From NCBI GenBank assembly GCA_014361085.1, contig JACIWG010000004.1, positions 1 to 27,792 of the forward strand: DNA of 27,792 bases, written 5' to 3'. The notes under the pieces are model-generated. The model had not been told where the DNA came from, ran no database searches, and was given only the letters and a program-made list of their open reading frames with translations. The stretch comes from Nitrososphaeria archaeon (GTDB taxonomy: Archaea > Thermoproteota > Nitrososphaeria > JACIWG01). Position 1 is the stretch's first letter. Every line of letters begins with the position of its first letter. Below, piece by piece: positions 15,023 to 22,760 of this stretch. Made by a program: the position numbers and the translations under genes.

Positions 15023-15454
15023 CTAACTTATCCAATATGATGAACCATCCGTATAATTTTCTTTTTTGAAAATTGGAGGTTCTTTTTTATATCTTTCTAT
15101 TGCCTCTGTAAGTGCGTTAAAAGCTTGTTGGCGAGTTCCCGCTGCGACAATTACGGCAACAATAGGTTCTGTGGGCAGAAATTCACCTTCTAAATGAATT
15201 ATCGATATATAATTTAGGGAATACTTGGATTTTAGTTCTAAGCATATTTTTTCTATTATCTTATCAGCTTCATCTTTATATGCTTCAATTGTTACACTTT
15301 TTACCTTTTTATTCGATATAGTACTGTTTTCTTTAGAAATTCCTAAAAAGGTTACCATTGCACCAACATCTTTTTCTTTTATACTTTCCTGTATTTCATT
15401 TGTTAGTTTGAAAAGGTCTGTCGAATTTTTTGGATATATACCTGGTTTGATCAT
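15023..15454 (-). CDS. moaE: MoaE-like molybdopterin synthase catalytic subunit
   Basis: A 143-residue MoaE-family protein, which in other organisms moves sulfur from MoaD thiocarboxylate onto precursor Z to make molybdopterin. Visible features are GAMVTFLGISKENS, the TIEAYKDEADK helix, IIHLEGEFLP, and KKEPPIFKKE, whose two lysines align with the active-site Lys119 and Lys126 of E. coli MoaE. The two HR dyads of the family are altered (HLEG and GTRQQAF). It lies 37 nt after nob1 in the nadK-nob1-moaE run; no other molybdenum-cofactor gene is in the window. The last bases abut tRNA-His. Confidence 0.8.
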   Translation of the reverse strand: MIKPGIYPKNSTDLFKLTNEIQESIKEKDVGAMVTFLGISKENSTISNKKVKSVTIEAYKDEADKIIEKICLELKSKYSLNYISIIHLEGEFLPTEPIVAVIVAAGTRQQAFNALTEAIERYKKEPPIFKKENYTDGSSYWIS

Positions 15455-15491
15455 ATCACTCTAACACTTTTTAACTGCAAATTAAATATTT

Positions 15492-16010
15492 TTATTGATT
15501 AATACCATTTTGTAGAAACCTTTTTGGCTTCCTTTTCATCTTGTGTCCACATATTGGACAAAAACTCTCTTTAGTTTCCTTCACAGATTTACCGCATGCG
15601 GGACAATATAGTATCCATTCAATTTTCTTAGTTATACCTTTTACTGTAAGCGACTTAAATTTTATTCCTAAAGTTGACGCAACATTCTGTAGTGAATAGT
15701 CATCTGTAACTATCACAACTTGATCCCTTTCCTCATCTCTTAAGTAGAGTGACAAGGCAATAATCGATTTATCCGCTTTCGATAACTTCAATTCAGAAAG
15801 AGAGAACGCCTTTTTTTCAACTTCTAAAATATAGCGCTTTGGAGGAGAAATGACCTTAATTACACCTTGGGAAATAAGTGTATCTATTTTTAGCTTAGAA
15901 AACTTATTCTTGACAGCTTCTTTAACAACATCATCAGTTGTATACAATTGAAAACTTTTAGCAGGAAGAAAACCAAATATAAAAGCTGTAGCATCTAAAA
16001 CGTATATCAT
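15492..16010 (-). CDS. nob1: Nob1-like PIN-domain rRNA endonuclease with zinc ribbon
   Basis: A 172-residue protein with an N-terminal PIN nuclease domain (YVLDATAFIFG with the first catalytic Asp; later LSKADKSIIALS and VIVTDDYSLQNVASTLGI with further acidic residues) and a C-terminal zinc ribbon (YCPACGKS and FCPICGHK). This is the architecture of archaeal Nob1, which cuts the 3' end of pre-16S rRNA late in 30S assembly. ATG 16010 overlaps the nadK stop by 4 nt, a coupled junction. Length and domain order are normal. Confidence 0.9.
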   Translation of the reverse strand: MIYVLDATAFIFGFLPAKSFQLYTTDDVVKEAVKNKFSKLKIDTLISQGVIKVISPPKRYILEVEKKAFSLSELKLSKADKSIIALSLYLRDEERDQVVIVTDDYSLQNVASTLGIKFKSLTVKGITKKIEWILYCPACGKSVKETKESFCPICGHKMKRKPKRFLQNGINQ

Positions 16011-16834
16011 ATAACTCCTGTCCTATCAAAACCTAATTTTTCAATATGCGAGAGTCGACCACCTAATAATCTTATAATTTTAGCCTTTTCCTCACTTTTT
16101 TCAATTCTTATTTTCTCTTCTTTATTTAAAAGATACCTAACTTGGCCATCAACAACAACATCGACTTTATTCGAGCACGTTACTATAATAGGCGATGGTT
16201 GGAGAACAAAAGGTGGTAATCGTTGAATTGACCCTATAGGAGATAGTAGGAACACATCAAGAGTCTCATCAATTATTGGACCACCTAAAGAAAATGAGTG
16301 ACCGGTTGACCCTGTTGGAGTAGATACAATTAAACCGTCCATCCTTTTTCGAATATAAAAATCATTTTGGAAAATTGAAAATGTAGGAAGATGAGTTAGA
16401 GAATGCCTATATAAAAAAATTTCATTTAATGCATTTGTTTCAATCGATTTCTCATCAACCTTCAATTTTAGCATCATGCGTTCTTGAATCAAATAATTAT
16501 TTTCTTTCATAGCATCAATAGCCAAATTTATTTCATCTGGGAAAATTTCTGTTAAGACACCTTTAGATCCAACATTTATTCCTAATATGGGTACCTGTTG
16601 CTTTAAGTTTCTAACTATTCCAATAATTGTTCCATCGCCACCTAAAACGAATAATATATCAGTATTCGAATAGGAAACTTCATCTATTTTTAATAATGGC
16701 AAGTTATCATATGAAAGAGGGAAAACAGTATTTAGATTAAAATTATAGGATAACAGTGTGTTAACTATATTTTCTATTACCTTTTTTCTTATTTTCTTAA
16801 CATTCCCTGTGATTGAAATATTTTTTACATCCAA
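16007..16834 (-). CDS. nadK: NAD kinase
   Basis: A 275-residue ATP/polyphosphate-dependent kinase that makes NADP from NAD. The GGDGT motif is at residues 65-69 (VLGGDGTIIG), ALNEIFL near 135-141 and STPTGSTGHSFSLGGP from 171; the C-terminus contains VDVVVDGQVRYLL as in family members. No ATG is in frame near the start; TTG 16834 (LDVKNISITG) is the only available initiator and lacks an obvious Shine-Dalgarno site. It heads the nadK-nob1-moaE unit, downstream of a 131-nt intergenic space. Confidence 0.92.
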   Translation of the reverse strand: MDVKNISITGNVKKIRKKVIENIVNTLLSYNFNLNTVFPLSYDNLPLLKIDEVSYSNTDILFVLGGDGTIIGIVRNLKQQVPILGINVGSKGVLTEIFPDEINLAIDAMKENNYLIQERMMLKLKVDEKSIETNALNEIFLYRHSLTHLPTFSIFQNDFYIRKRMDGLIVSTPTGSTGHSFSLGGPIIDETLDVFLLSPIGSIQRLPPFVLQPSPIIVTCSNKVDVVVDGQVRYLLNKEEKIRIEKSEEKAKIIRLLGGRLSHIEKLGFDRTGVI

Positions 16835-16894
16835 TAGACATCTACTCTTTTATGCTACTTAAAAAAATTATTTATTTGCTTTTCTAATCTAAGG

Positions 16895-16964
16895 ATGCCC
16901 GATGACATAAAGGAAGAGCCGTCTGAACTAGTTTGTAATGAAGATGATTATGAGAAATGAGGGC
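16895..16964 (+). other. Possible 21-aa micro-ORF or C/D-box-like RNA
   Basis: The 131-nt space between aIF5A and nadK (both minus strand) holds, on the plus strand, an AAGG followed by ATG 16895 and a 21-codon frame to TGA 16960, encoding an acidic peptide (MPDDIKEEPSELVCNEDDYEK). The same bases carry GCCC-GATGA at the start and ATGA-GGGC at the end, with an inner CTGA and a second GATGAT, resembling C, D', C' and D boxes closed by a 4-bp stem. The C and D boxes are imperfect and spacer lengths (about 17 and 9) are not the usual 12. Either reading is tentative. Confidence 0.25.
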
Positions 16965-16965
16965 C

Positions 16966-17385
16966 TTAAGATCTTCCTTTAACACGCATTATTTTAACCC
17001 TTCCTAAAACACGCCAATATTCTACTTCTACGCCTTGGGCAATCTGCTTACTAAGTTCCTCTTCTTTAGGAAAAGGCAGTTCAAATGTTTCAAAGGTTTC
17101 TAAGTCCATTACTTGGAGCGTATCTCCTGTGATAGCTATAATCTGACCGTTTCTCTTATCAATAATTGGCACCTCTACCATGGCATCAACAGGGCTAACT
17201 ATACTTCTTTTGACATTATCAAATACACCTATTGCAACAACCCGTGCTTTTGCAGAACCATGCTTGCCAGGTTTACTTTTATCATACTCTACAATACGAC
17301 AAGGTTCACCATCTATAATTATATAGGATCCTTCTTTTAAGCTACCTAGATCTGTTGGTCGACTCAAGTTTATATCACCCATCAT
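16966..17385 (-). CDS. eif5a: Translation factor aIF5A (hypusine-containing)
   Basis: A 139-residue archaeal eIF5A/EF-P homologue that helps peptide-bond formation at difficult sequences. The hypusination site is plain: SKPGKHGSAKAR, with Lys41 as the residue to be modified. The N-terminal SH3-like domain is followed by an OB fold ending VEYWRVLGRVKIMRVKG. Two ATGs in tandem (17385 and 17382) can start it; a TATA box about 20-28 nt upstream suggests a leaderless mRNA. It is transcribed alone, divergent from srp54. Confidence 0.95.
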   Translation of the reverse strand: MMGDINLSRPTDLGSLKEGSYIIIDGEPCRIVEYDKSKPGKHGSAKARVVAIGVFDNVKRSIVSPVDAMVEVPIIDKRNGQIIAITGDTLQVMDLETFETFELPFPKEEELSKQIAQGVEVEYWRVLGRVKIMRVKGRS

Positions 17386-17403
17386 ATGGTAAGGAATAGA
17401 TTG

Positions 17404-17413
17404 ATATATAAAA
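17404..17413 (-). promoter_or_regulatory. TATA box for aIF5A
   Basis: On the minus strand this reads TTTTATATAT, centred about 24 nt upstream of ATG 17385. That is the archaeal box A spacing for a leaderless message, and no Shine-Dalgarno site is seen. Confidence 0.5.
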
Positions 17414-17517
17414 GTAGTGTAATGAAATATTTTGATATAAAAATATACAGCTTATTAAGTATCATGTAAAGAGGGTATATGTAGAAATAGTAAAAAGGAC
17501 AGAGAGGTGCTTGTAAT

Positions 17518-18825
17518 TTGCTTGACCAATTAAGAGAAGGATTAAAAAATGCTATAAAGAAATTAATATATAGTGATGTTGTAGACGAACAAACAATAAG
17601 AGAATTCTTACGCGATATACAAAGAACTCTACTTCAAGCAGATGTTAATGTTAAAATAGTATTAGAGGTTACTTCAAGAATAGAAAATGAGGTATTAAAA
17701 AATAAGATGCCAGTTGGACTATCAAAAAGGGATTATATAATTAATTTGCTTTACAACGAGTTAGTTAAGGTTTTAGGCGAAGGGGAAGAAATTCATTTTC
17801 CAAGAAATGAATGCAATATAGTACTTTTAGTGGGAATACAAGGGTCAGGAAAAACAACATTTGCAGCTAAATTAGGGAAATATTATTATAAAGAAGGGTA
17901 TAAGGTCGGAGTAATTTGTGCAGACACATACCGTCCTGGTGCATATGAACAATTGAAGATGTTATGTGAAAGAGCAAAATTAGAATTTTTTGGCAAAGTT
18001 AATGAAAAGGACCCCATAAAAATTGCGTTAGAAGGTAAAGAACTGTTTCAAAAGAGGGGTATGAATTTAATAATTATAGACACAGCTGGAAGACATAAAG
18101 AGGAAAAGGAACTTATAGAAGAAATGAAGAAAATTAGTGAAAATTTAAACCCAAAGCTAGTTCTTTTAGTTATTGATGGAACTATTGGCCAACAAAGCTA
18201 CATTCAAGCAAAGGCGTTTAATGAGGCAACACCAGTTGGGGGTATTGTTATCACTAAACTAGATGGAGCGGCAAAAGGAGGCGGCGCCATAGCAGCAGCG
18301 GCATCCACTAAAGCAAAAATACTTTTCCTAAGCACTGGCGAAGGATTAGATGACATTGAAAAATTTAGCCCACAACGTTTTGTTGGAAGACTTCTAGGCC
18401 TCGGAGATATAAAAGCAATACTAGAAAGAGTTAAACAAGCAGAAATCGAGGAGGATGAATCAAAAGTAAGGCGGATTATGGCAGGTAAAATGACCATCGA
18501 TGACTTATATGACCAATTACTTAAATTGAAGAAGTTTGGGTCTATAAGGAAAATTTTAGAGCTCATTCCCGGGGCACCTGAAATCAGTACAATTGATTTG
18601 GACAATATAGAAGATAGGCTAGAAAAATGGAGATTTATTATACAATCCATGACAAAAGAAGAGAGACAGAATCCTGAAATTATGAATTCATCTAGAATAA
18701 AAAGAATTGCACGAGGAGCAGGAGTTGATGAAAAAGAGGTTAAGGAAATGCTTAAACAATATAATGATATGAAATTATTAATGAGGAGAGCTAAAGGAAG
18801 ACTCCTTAGGGGGATGATTAGATAA
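17518..18825 (+). CDS. srp54: Signal recognition particle GTPase SRP54
   Basis: A 435-residue SRP54/Ffh that binds signal sequences and SRP RNA and docks ribosomes at the membrane via FtsY. The N-domain helices are followed by a G domain with GIQGSGKTT (106-114), DTYRPGAYEQL, DTAGR (188-192) and TKLDG (246-250), and by a Met-rich M domain ending in SRIKRIARGAGVDEKEVKEML and LLRGMIR. The start is TTG 17518, with AGAGGTG at 17502-17508 at good spacing; no ATG suits the N-domain. It is read in the same direction as eL21 about 100 nt downstream. Confidence 0.95.
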   Translation: MLDQLREGLKNAIKKLIYSDVVDEQTIREFLRDIQRTLLQADVNVKIVLEVTSRIENEVLKNKMPVGLSKRDYIINLLYNELVKVLGEGEEIHFPRNECNIVLLVGIQGSGKTTFAAKLGKYYYKEGYKVGVICADTYRPGAYEQLKMLCERAKLEFFGKVNEKDPIKIALEGKELFQKRGMNLIIIDTAGRHKEEKELIEEMKKISENLNPKLVLLVIDGTIGQQSYIQAKAFNEATPVGGIVITKLDGAAKGGGAIAAAASTKAKILFLSTGEGLDDIEKFSPQRFVGRLLGLGDIKAILERVKQAEIEEDESKVRRIMAGKMTIDDLYDQLLKLKKFGSIRKILELIPGAPEISTIDLDNIEDRLEKWRFIIQSMTKEERQNPEIMNSSRIKRIARGAGVDEKEVKEMLKQYNDMKLLMRRAKGRLLRGMIR

Positions 18826-18894
18826 AAATGAAAGAACAATTTATAATGCACTATTTAATTGTAGGAGCAGAAGAGAAAGATTTTTAAAACAAAA

Positions 18895-18902
18895 TTATAT
18901 AT
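18895..18902 (+). promoter_or_regulatory. Putative TATA box for the eL21-rpoF-DUF655 operon
   Basis: TTATATAT lies 26-33 nt upstream of ATG 18928 within the 102-nt gap after srp54, suggesting that eL21 has its own promoter besides read-through. Confidence 0.45.
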
Positions 18903-18927
18903 CTAATGAAAACGAGAGAGACCAGAA

Positions 18928-19215
18928 ATGCCTAGATCGAAGGGATATAGAAGAAAAACAAGAAGTTTACTTACTAAAGATAGGAAGGTAGAATGTGGAC
19001 TTTCTTCAATTATAAGAGAATATAATGTTAACGATAAAGTTGTCATAAAAATTAATCCTTCAATTGTTAAAGGAATGCCACATCGTAGATATCATGGTAA
19101 GCTCGGTGTAGTTGAAAAGGTATTTAGACGAGCACTTTTAGTAAATATTAGAGAAGGGGGAAAAACAAAAAAGGTAATAGCTAGACTAGAACATGTAAAA
19201 CCCTTTAAGTTATAA
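18928..19215 (+). CDS. rpl21e: 50S ribosomal protein eL21
   Basis: A 95-residue basic large-subunit protein. Landmarks: PRSKGYRRKTRSLLTK at the N-terminus, VVIKINPSIVKGMPHRRYHGK in the centre and KKVIARLEHVKPFK at the end. It starts a three-gene run with rpoF and a DUF655 gene, an order conserved in many archaea, where rsmA and a hemK-like gene usually follow but here do not. Confidence 0.95.
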   Translation: MPRSKGYRRKTRSLLTKDRKVECGLSSIIREYNVNDKVVIKINPSIVKGMPHRRYHGKLGVVEKVFRRALLVNIREGGKTKKVIARLEHVKPFKL

Positions 19216-19246
19216 ATATTTATGTATTAGGAGGAGATAGAAAATT

Positions 19247-19585
19247 ATGGAGAAAAAAATTATAAAAAGACCTATAACAATGGCAGAAGCAAAAGAGATT
19301 TTAGAACGTATAAATTTTGAGGAAGCGGATCAAATTCAAAAAAGGACGATTGATTATTTGATAAAGTTTACTAAAATAGATTCGAAGAAAGCACAAAAGA
19401 TCAAGGAGAGACTTATAAAAGAGGCAGAGTTAACAGAGGAGGAAGCTATAGAAGTTATTAATATATTTCCTGCATCAATAATGGAGCTAAACACTATTAT
19501 TGCAGGTTGGAAAAAAATATTTTCTACTGAAAAGAAAAAATTAATTTTAAATATTTTAAAAGAAGAAAAGAGTAAAGGTGAGTAA
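19247..19585 (+). CDS. rpoF: DNA-directed RNA polymerase subunit F (Rpb4)
   Basis: A 112-residue helical HRDC-like protein that pairs with RpoE (Rpb7) to form the polymerase stalk. The N-terminus (ITMAEAKEILERIN), the central IDYLIKFTKIDSKKAQKIKE and the ELTEEEAIEVINIFPAS segment match archaeal RpoF. ATG 19247 has GGAGGAGA at 19231-19238. Its last codons hold GGTGAG, which looks like the ribosome-binding site of the following DUF655 gene. Confidence 0.93.
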   Translation: MEKKIIKRPITMAEAKEILERINFEEADQIQKRTIDYLIKFTKIDSKKAQKIKERLIKEAELTEEEAIEVINIFPASIMELNTIIAGWKKIFSTEKKKLILNILKEEKSKGE

Positions 19586-19587
19586 AT

Positions 19588-20145
19588 ATCTCCTTTAAAG
19601 AAAGAAAATTTGAAGAATATGCTTATTTGCTAGATTTTATACCTAATGGTAGATCAGTGGTCATAAAGGGTAAAGAGGGGCCTTTAGTTCAAGCCATAGG
19701 CGAGGAAAACTTAATACTTTTAGAAATTTTAGCAATGAATAATGTATCATTTGAAGTTGGAGAACGTATTTACATAGGTAGGGAGGGAAGAAAAAAGATT
19801 GTAAGTGTATTAGGTCGAATAAATTATGCCGATTTAACACCTAACGCTAAAAATGAGTTGCCTTACGTTTGTGAAAAAATAATTTTAGCAAATGAACAAA
19901 AATTTGTAAAGTATTTTAATGAGGCAATGCCGGTCACTCCAAGATTACACAGCTTGGAACTTATTCCAGGAATTGGAAAAACTTATATGAAAATAATATT
20001 AGATGAAAGGGAAAGAAAGCCGTTTACATCTTTTGAGGATATAAATAAGCGGGTTGGCATAAAAGATGTCGCTAAGCTATTAACTAAAAGAATAATTGAA
20101 GAGCTTCAAGGAAATACTAGAATCTTTCTTTTTGTGAAAAGATAA
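19588..20145 (+). CDS. DUF655 helix-hairpin-helix RNA/DNA-binding protein, probable AUC start
   Basis: A conserved archaeal protein of unknown function that travels with rpoF and eL21. A mid-protein helix-hairpin-helix (SLELIPGIGKTYMKIILDERE) suggests nucleic-acid binding, after an OB-like part (GERIYIGREGRKKI) and ELPYVCEKII. The first standard start is TTG 19627, giving 172 aa, but that cuts into the conserved family N-terminus: in-frame codons upstream read FEEYAYLLDFIPNG, typical of DUF655. Upstream to the stop at 19579-19581 there is no ATG, GTG or TTG. ATC 19588, six bases after GGTGA (19577-19581), is the best candidate (185 aa). A sequence error is the alternative. Confidence 0.75.
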   Translation: MSFKERKFEEYAYLLDFIPNGRSVVIKGKEGPLVQAIGEENLILLEILAMNNVSFEVGERIYIGREGRKKIVSVLGRINYADLTPNAKNELPYVCEKIILANEQKFVKYFNEAMPVTPRLHSLELIPGIGKTYMKIILDERERKPFTSFEDINKRVGIKDVAKLLTKRIIEELQGNTRIFLFVKR

Positions 20146-20149
20146 TTTA

Positions 20150-20491
20150 TCATTTTGTAGTTAATTTTAGAATTGCCATCGCAAGATCACCGTTGGTTTC
20201 CTCTAATGCAGCTCTGGCAACTTCTTTTGATACGCCTGCTTGTTGAGCAACTAAAAGGACATCTTCTTCACTATAACTTTTTGAAATTTGTCTTTCTTCA
20301 ACTATACCACCCATTATTTGATATATTTGCAAACCCTGTGCAACTACTTGTGAAACTGTAGGATTTTTTATTACAATTTCTTTTTCTACAGTATGTATTA
20401 TAACCTCTTCTACACCAGGAATTTCTTTCATATTTAACCCCAGACGATCCATTAACTTCTTTGCTTCTCTCTGATTTATTCGAAAGCCCAA
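20150..20491 (-). CDS. nac: Nascent polypeptide-associated complex protein (aNAC)
   Basis: A 113-residue homodimeric archaeal NAC, which binds nascent chains at the ribosome. The NAC domain holds MDRLGLNMKEIPGVEEVIIHT and the VVAQGLQIYQIMG region; a C-terminal UBA domain follows (YSEEDVLLVAQQAGVSKEVA to NGDLAMAILKL). The start is TTG 20491 with GGGGGT just upstream, 2 nt after the stop of the PUA gene. It converges on the DUF655 gene with 4 nt between stops. Confidence 0.93.
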   Translation of the reverse strand: MGFRINQREAKKLMDRLGLNMKEIPGVEEVIIHTVEKEIVIKNPTVSQVVAQGLQIYQIMGGIVEERQISKSYSEEDVLLVAQQAGVSKEVARAALEETNGDLAMAILKLTTK

Positions 20492-20493
20492 CT

Positions 20494-20940
20494 TTACCCC
20501 CTATTCTTAATACATAAACCTGATTTAAAACGTTTAATTTGCAAATATGAAATTGTAGCTTTACCAATTCCTATTAAATAGTTCTCTGGAGTTACAATAA
20601 AAACGTCTGAACCGACAAAAACATTTTTTCCTAATTCCTTTATATTACTAACAAAAACAGAAGAACTGTTTTTTACAAAATTAACTTGATCAGCCTTAAT
20701 AACAGCGGTATTTTTTTTAAATACTCTAGATTTTGAAAGAATTTTGTAAGCATCAGAAGTTAGGGCAATGGTACCATTAGGTCTAAAAGTTCCAAATAAT
20801 GTGTTATTATAGAATAATTGTTTAATTTTTCCTGTTCTTTTTGAAAAAATTGGTCTAAATTTATCAATGGATAAGAGACGATGTAATCCTTTACCAAATA
20901 TATAATCAATTACGAACATAATATCTTTAGTTTCACGCAT
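20494..20940 (-). CDS. PUA-domain protein
   Basis: A 148-residue protein with a pre-PUA region (VIDYIFGKGLHRLL, SKRTGKIKQLFYNNTLFGTFRPNGTIALT) and a C-terminal PUA domain (VFVSNIKELGKNVFVGSDVFIV, IGIGKATISYLQIKRFKSG). PUA domains bind structured RNA, often in tRNA or rRNA modification enzymes; no catalytic domain is attached. This type of protein is commonly encoded with NAC in archaea, as here, with a 2-nt gap. Exact function unknown. Confidence 0.8.
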   Translation of the reverse strand: MRETKDIMFVIDYIFGKGLHRLLSIDKFRPIFSKRTGKIKQLFYNNTLFGTFRPNGTIALTSDAYKILSKSRVFKKNTAVIKADQVNFVKNSSSVFVSNIKELGKNVFVGSDVFIVTPENYLIGIGKATISYLQIKRFKSGLCIKNRG

Positions 20941-21081
20941 ACTTAATGGGGGACAAGATTAATATAAAATGATTTTTATTTAAGTTAAACAAATTTTTAA
21001 GTCACACTTACAACTTGGAAGGAGACATAGGGGACATAGGATAATAAAAATATAAGTAATTGAAAATATAAGGCATAACTA

Positions 21082-21486
21082 ATGAACTGCGAAATTTGTG
21101 GCAAAAAGATAGAAGGACAAGGAAAGAAAATATTAATTGATGGATCCATTCTACATGTATGCACATATTGTGCAGCATTGGGAGATAAAGAAGTTAGAAA
21201 TAGTGTAGTAAAATACGAGAATAGGGGACTAAAGTTTGTTCCTACAAGAAAAACATTTGAAAAGAATGAAGATGAGATGGATATTGTTCAAGATTTCGCA
21301 ACATTAATAAGACAAGCAAGAGAAAAGATGGGTCTCTCACAAGATGCATTAGCACGTAAAATAAATGAAAAAGTTTCGGTTATAAAATTGATTGAGACGG
21401 GAAGATTAAAACCTAATATTCTGCTTGCAAAGAAAATAGAACGGGCTTTAAAGATAAACTTATTTACAAGGATAGAAGAATATTAA
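21082..21486 (+). CDS. mbf1: Multiprotein-bridging factor 1 (aMBF1)
   Basis: A 134-residue archaeal MBF1, a helix-turn-helix protein that in archaea associates with ribosomes and the transcription machinery. The N-terminal zinc ribbon uses Cys3, Cys6, Cys27 and Cys30; a flexible charged linker is followed by a Cro/C1-type HTH from about residue 75 (LIRQAREKMGLSQDALARKI and SVIKLIETGRLKP). It opens a five-gene plus-strand run; hflX follows after 14 nt. The 141-nt space before it is divergent with the PUA gene and holds two near-identical GGGACATAGG-like copies (about 21019-21040). Confidence 0.92.
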   Translation: MNCEICGKKIEGQGKKILIDGSILHVCTYCAALGDKEVRNSVVKYENRGLKFVPTRKTFEKNEDEMDIVQDFATLIRQAREKMGLSQDALARKINEKVSVIKLIETGRLKPNILLAKKIERALKINLFTRIEEY

Positions 21487-21500
21487 GGGTATAATTTTAT

Positions 21501-22760
21501 ATGGAAAAGGTAGTATTGGTAACATATCCTGAACCGTATTGCATCAAAGAGGCTATTGCCTTAGCAAATAGTGCAGGATATGAGGTAGTTAGAATTATTA
21601 CCCAAAAGTATCTACGAAGATCTAGGTATGGACTAGGTGCAGGTAAGTTGAACGAATTAGTAAACATTATTAAGAATGATAAAATTGACAAAATTATCTT
21701 TGATGAATCATTAAAAACTTCGCAAGCGTACAATCTTGCAAAAGTGCTAAAAAAAGAGGTTATAGACAGGGAAAAGCTAATATTACAAATATTTAACAAA
21801 AGAGCAACAACATTAGAGGCAAAATTACAGATAAGGTTAGCGGAACTTAAATATGAACTAATGAGAGCAAAAGAAAAAGTTAGACTAGAGAAAATGGGTG
21901 AACAACCCGGATTTTACGGATTAGGAGAATATGAGGTAGACGTTTATGTCAATCAGATTAAAAGAGAAATAAATTTTTTAGTAAAAAAATTGGCTGATAT
22001 AAGACGCCAGAGAGCAATTCAACGTAAAGGAAGGGAAGAAAAAGAACTGCCCCTTATTTCTTTAGCAGGCTATACTGGTGCTGGAAAGACATCATTATTT
22101 AATTATCTTACAGGAGAATACTTATATGTATCAGATCAAGTATTTTCTACATTAAGAACAACAACAAGAAAAATCTTGAATGAAAAAAATATTCTTATTT
22201 CTGATACTGTTGGATTCATTAGGAAAATACCGCCTTACATGATAGAGGCATTTAAATCAACCCTTGAAGAATTAAGATTTGCAAATATAGTATTGTTGGT
22301 AATTGACGCAAGCGAGTCTATTGAAGAAATAGAGACAAAATTCAATACATCATTTAATATATTGTTAGACCTTGAGATAAATCCTTCGAATACAATAGTT
22401 GTTTTTAATAAGTTAGATTTGACATCTGAGGAAAAAATTAAAGAAATAGAAAGAAATTTTGACAATAAAGGATTAGAATATGTTTTTTGCTCCGCTAAGA
22501 CAGGATTAGGAATAAATATGCTCTTAGATAAAATAAGAAGTAAGCTTATGGAAGAAGAGAAAGTGTATTTTCTAGATTTTCAGATTCTACCCTTAATTTC
22601 AAATACAATCGATTTTTTAAAAAGTACATGCAATGTTACAATAGAGAAAATGGAAAATGGGATAAGATTAAAAGTTAGAGGGGGAAAAACAATTTTAAGA
22701 CGTTTTGAGAACCAACTTGAATATGCAAGAGGAAATCTATGTATTAAGGATAGGACATAG
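21501..22760 (+). CDS. hflX: Ribosome-associated GTPase HflX
   Basis: A 419-residue HflX GTPase, known in bacteria to split stalled or hibernating ribosomes. The HflX-specific N-domain includes YGLGAGKLNELVN (43-55) and DRE(K)LILQIFNKRATTLEAKLQ, then the coiled linker RLEKMGEQPGFYGLGE. The G domain has GYTGAGKTS (190-198), SDTVGFI and FNKLDL. The C-terminal domain is about 60 residues. ATG 21501 lies 14 nt after mbf1. The last 38 nt overlap trm56 in another frame. Confidence 0.93.
   Translation: MEKVVLVTYPEPYCIKEAIALANSAGYEVVRIITQKYLRRSRYGLGAGKLNELVNIIKNDKIDKIIFDESLKTSQAYNLAKVLKKEVIDREKLILQIFNKRATTLEAKLQIRLAELKYELMRAKEKVRLEKMGEQPGFYGLGEYEVDVYVNQIKREINFLVKKLADIRRQRAIQRKGREEKELPLISLAGYTGAGKTSLFNYLTGEYLYVSDQVFSTLRTTTRKILNEKNILISDTVGFIRKIPPYMIEAFKSTLEELRFANIVLLVIDASESIEEIETKFNTSFNILLDLEINPSNTIVVFNKLDLTSEEKIKEIERNFDNKGLEYVFCSAKTGLGINMLLDKIRSKLMEEEKVYFLDFQILPLISNTIDFLKSTCNVTIEKMENGIRLKVRGGKTILRRFENQLEYARGNLCIKDRT

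Noticed and set aside
18204..18851. Long minus-strand frame (215 codons) opposite srp54.
   Set aside because: Ser/Ile/Leu-rich antisense shadow typical of AT-rich coding DNA; srp54 motifs fully account for the region.
21019..21040. Two adjacent GGAGACATAGG/GGGACATAGG-like copies upstream of mbf1.
   Set aside because: Could be an operator, but only two short copies exist, without symmetry or a known partner; too weak to claim.
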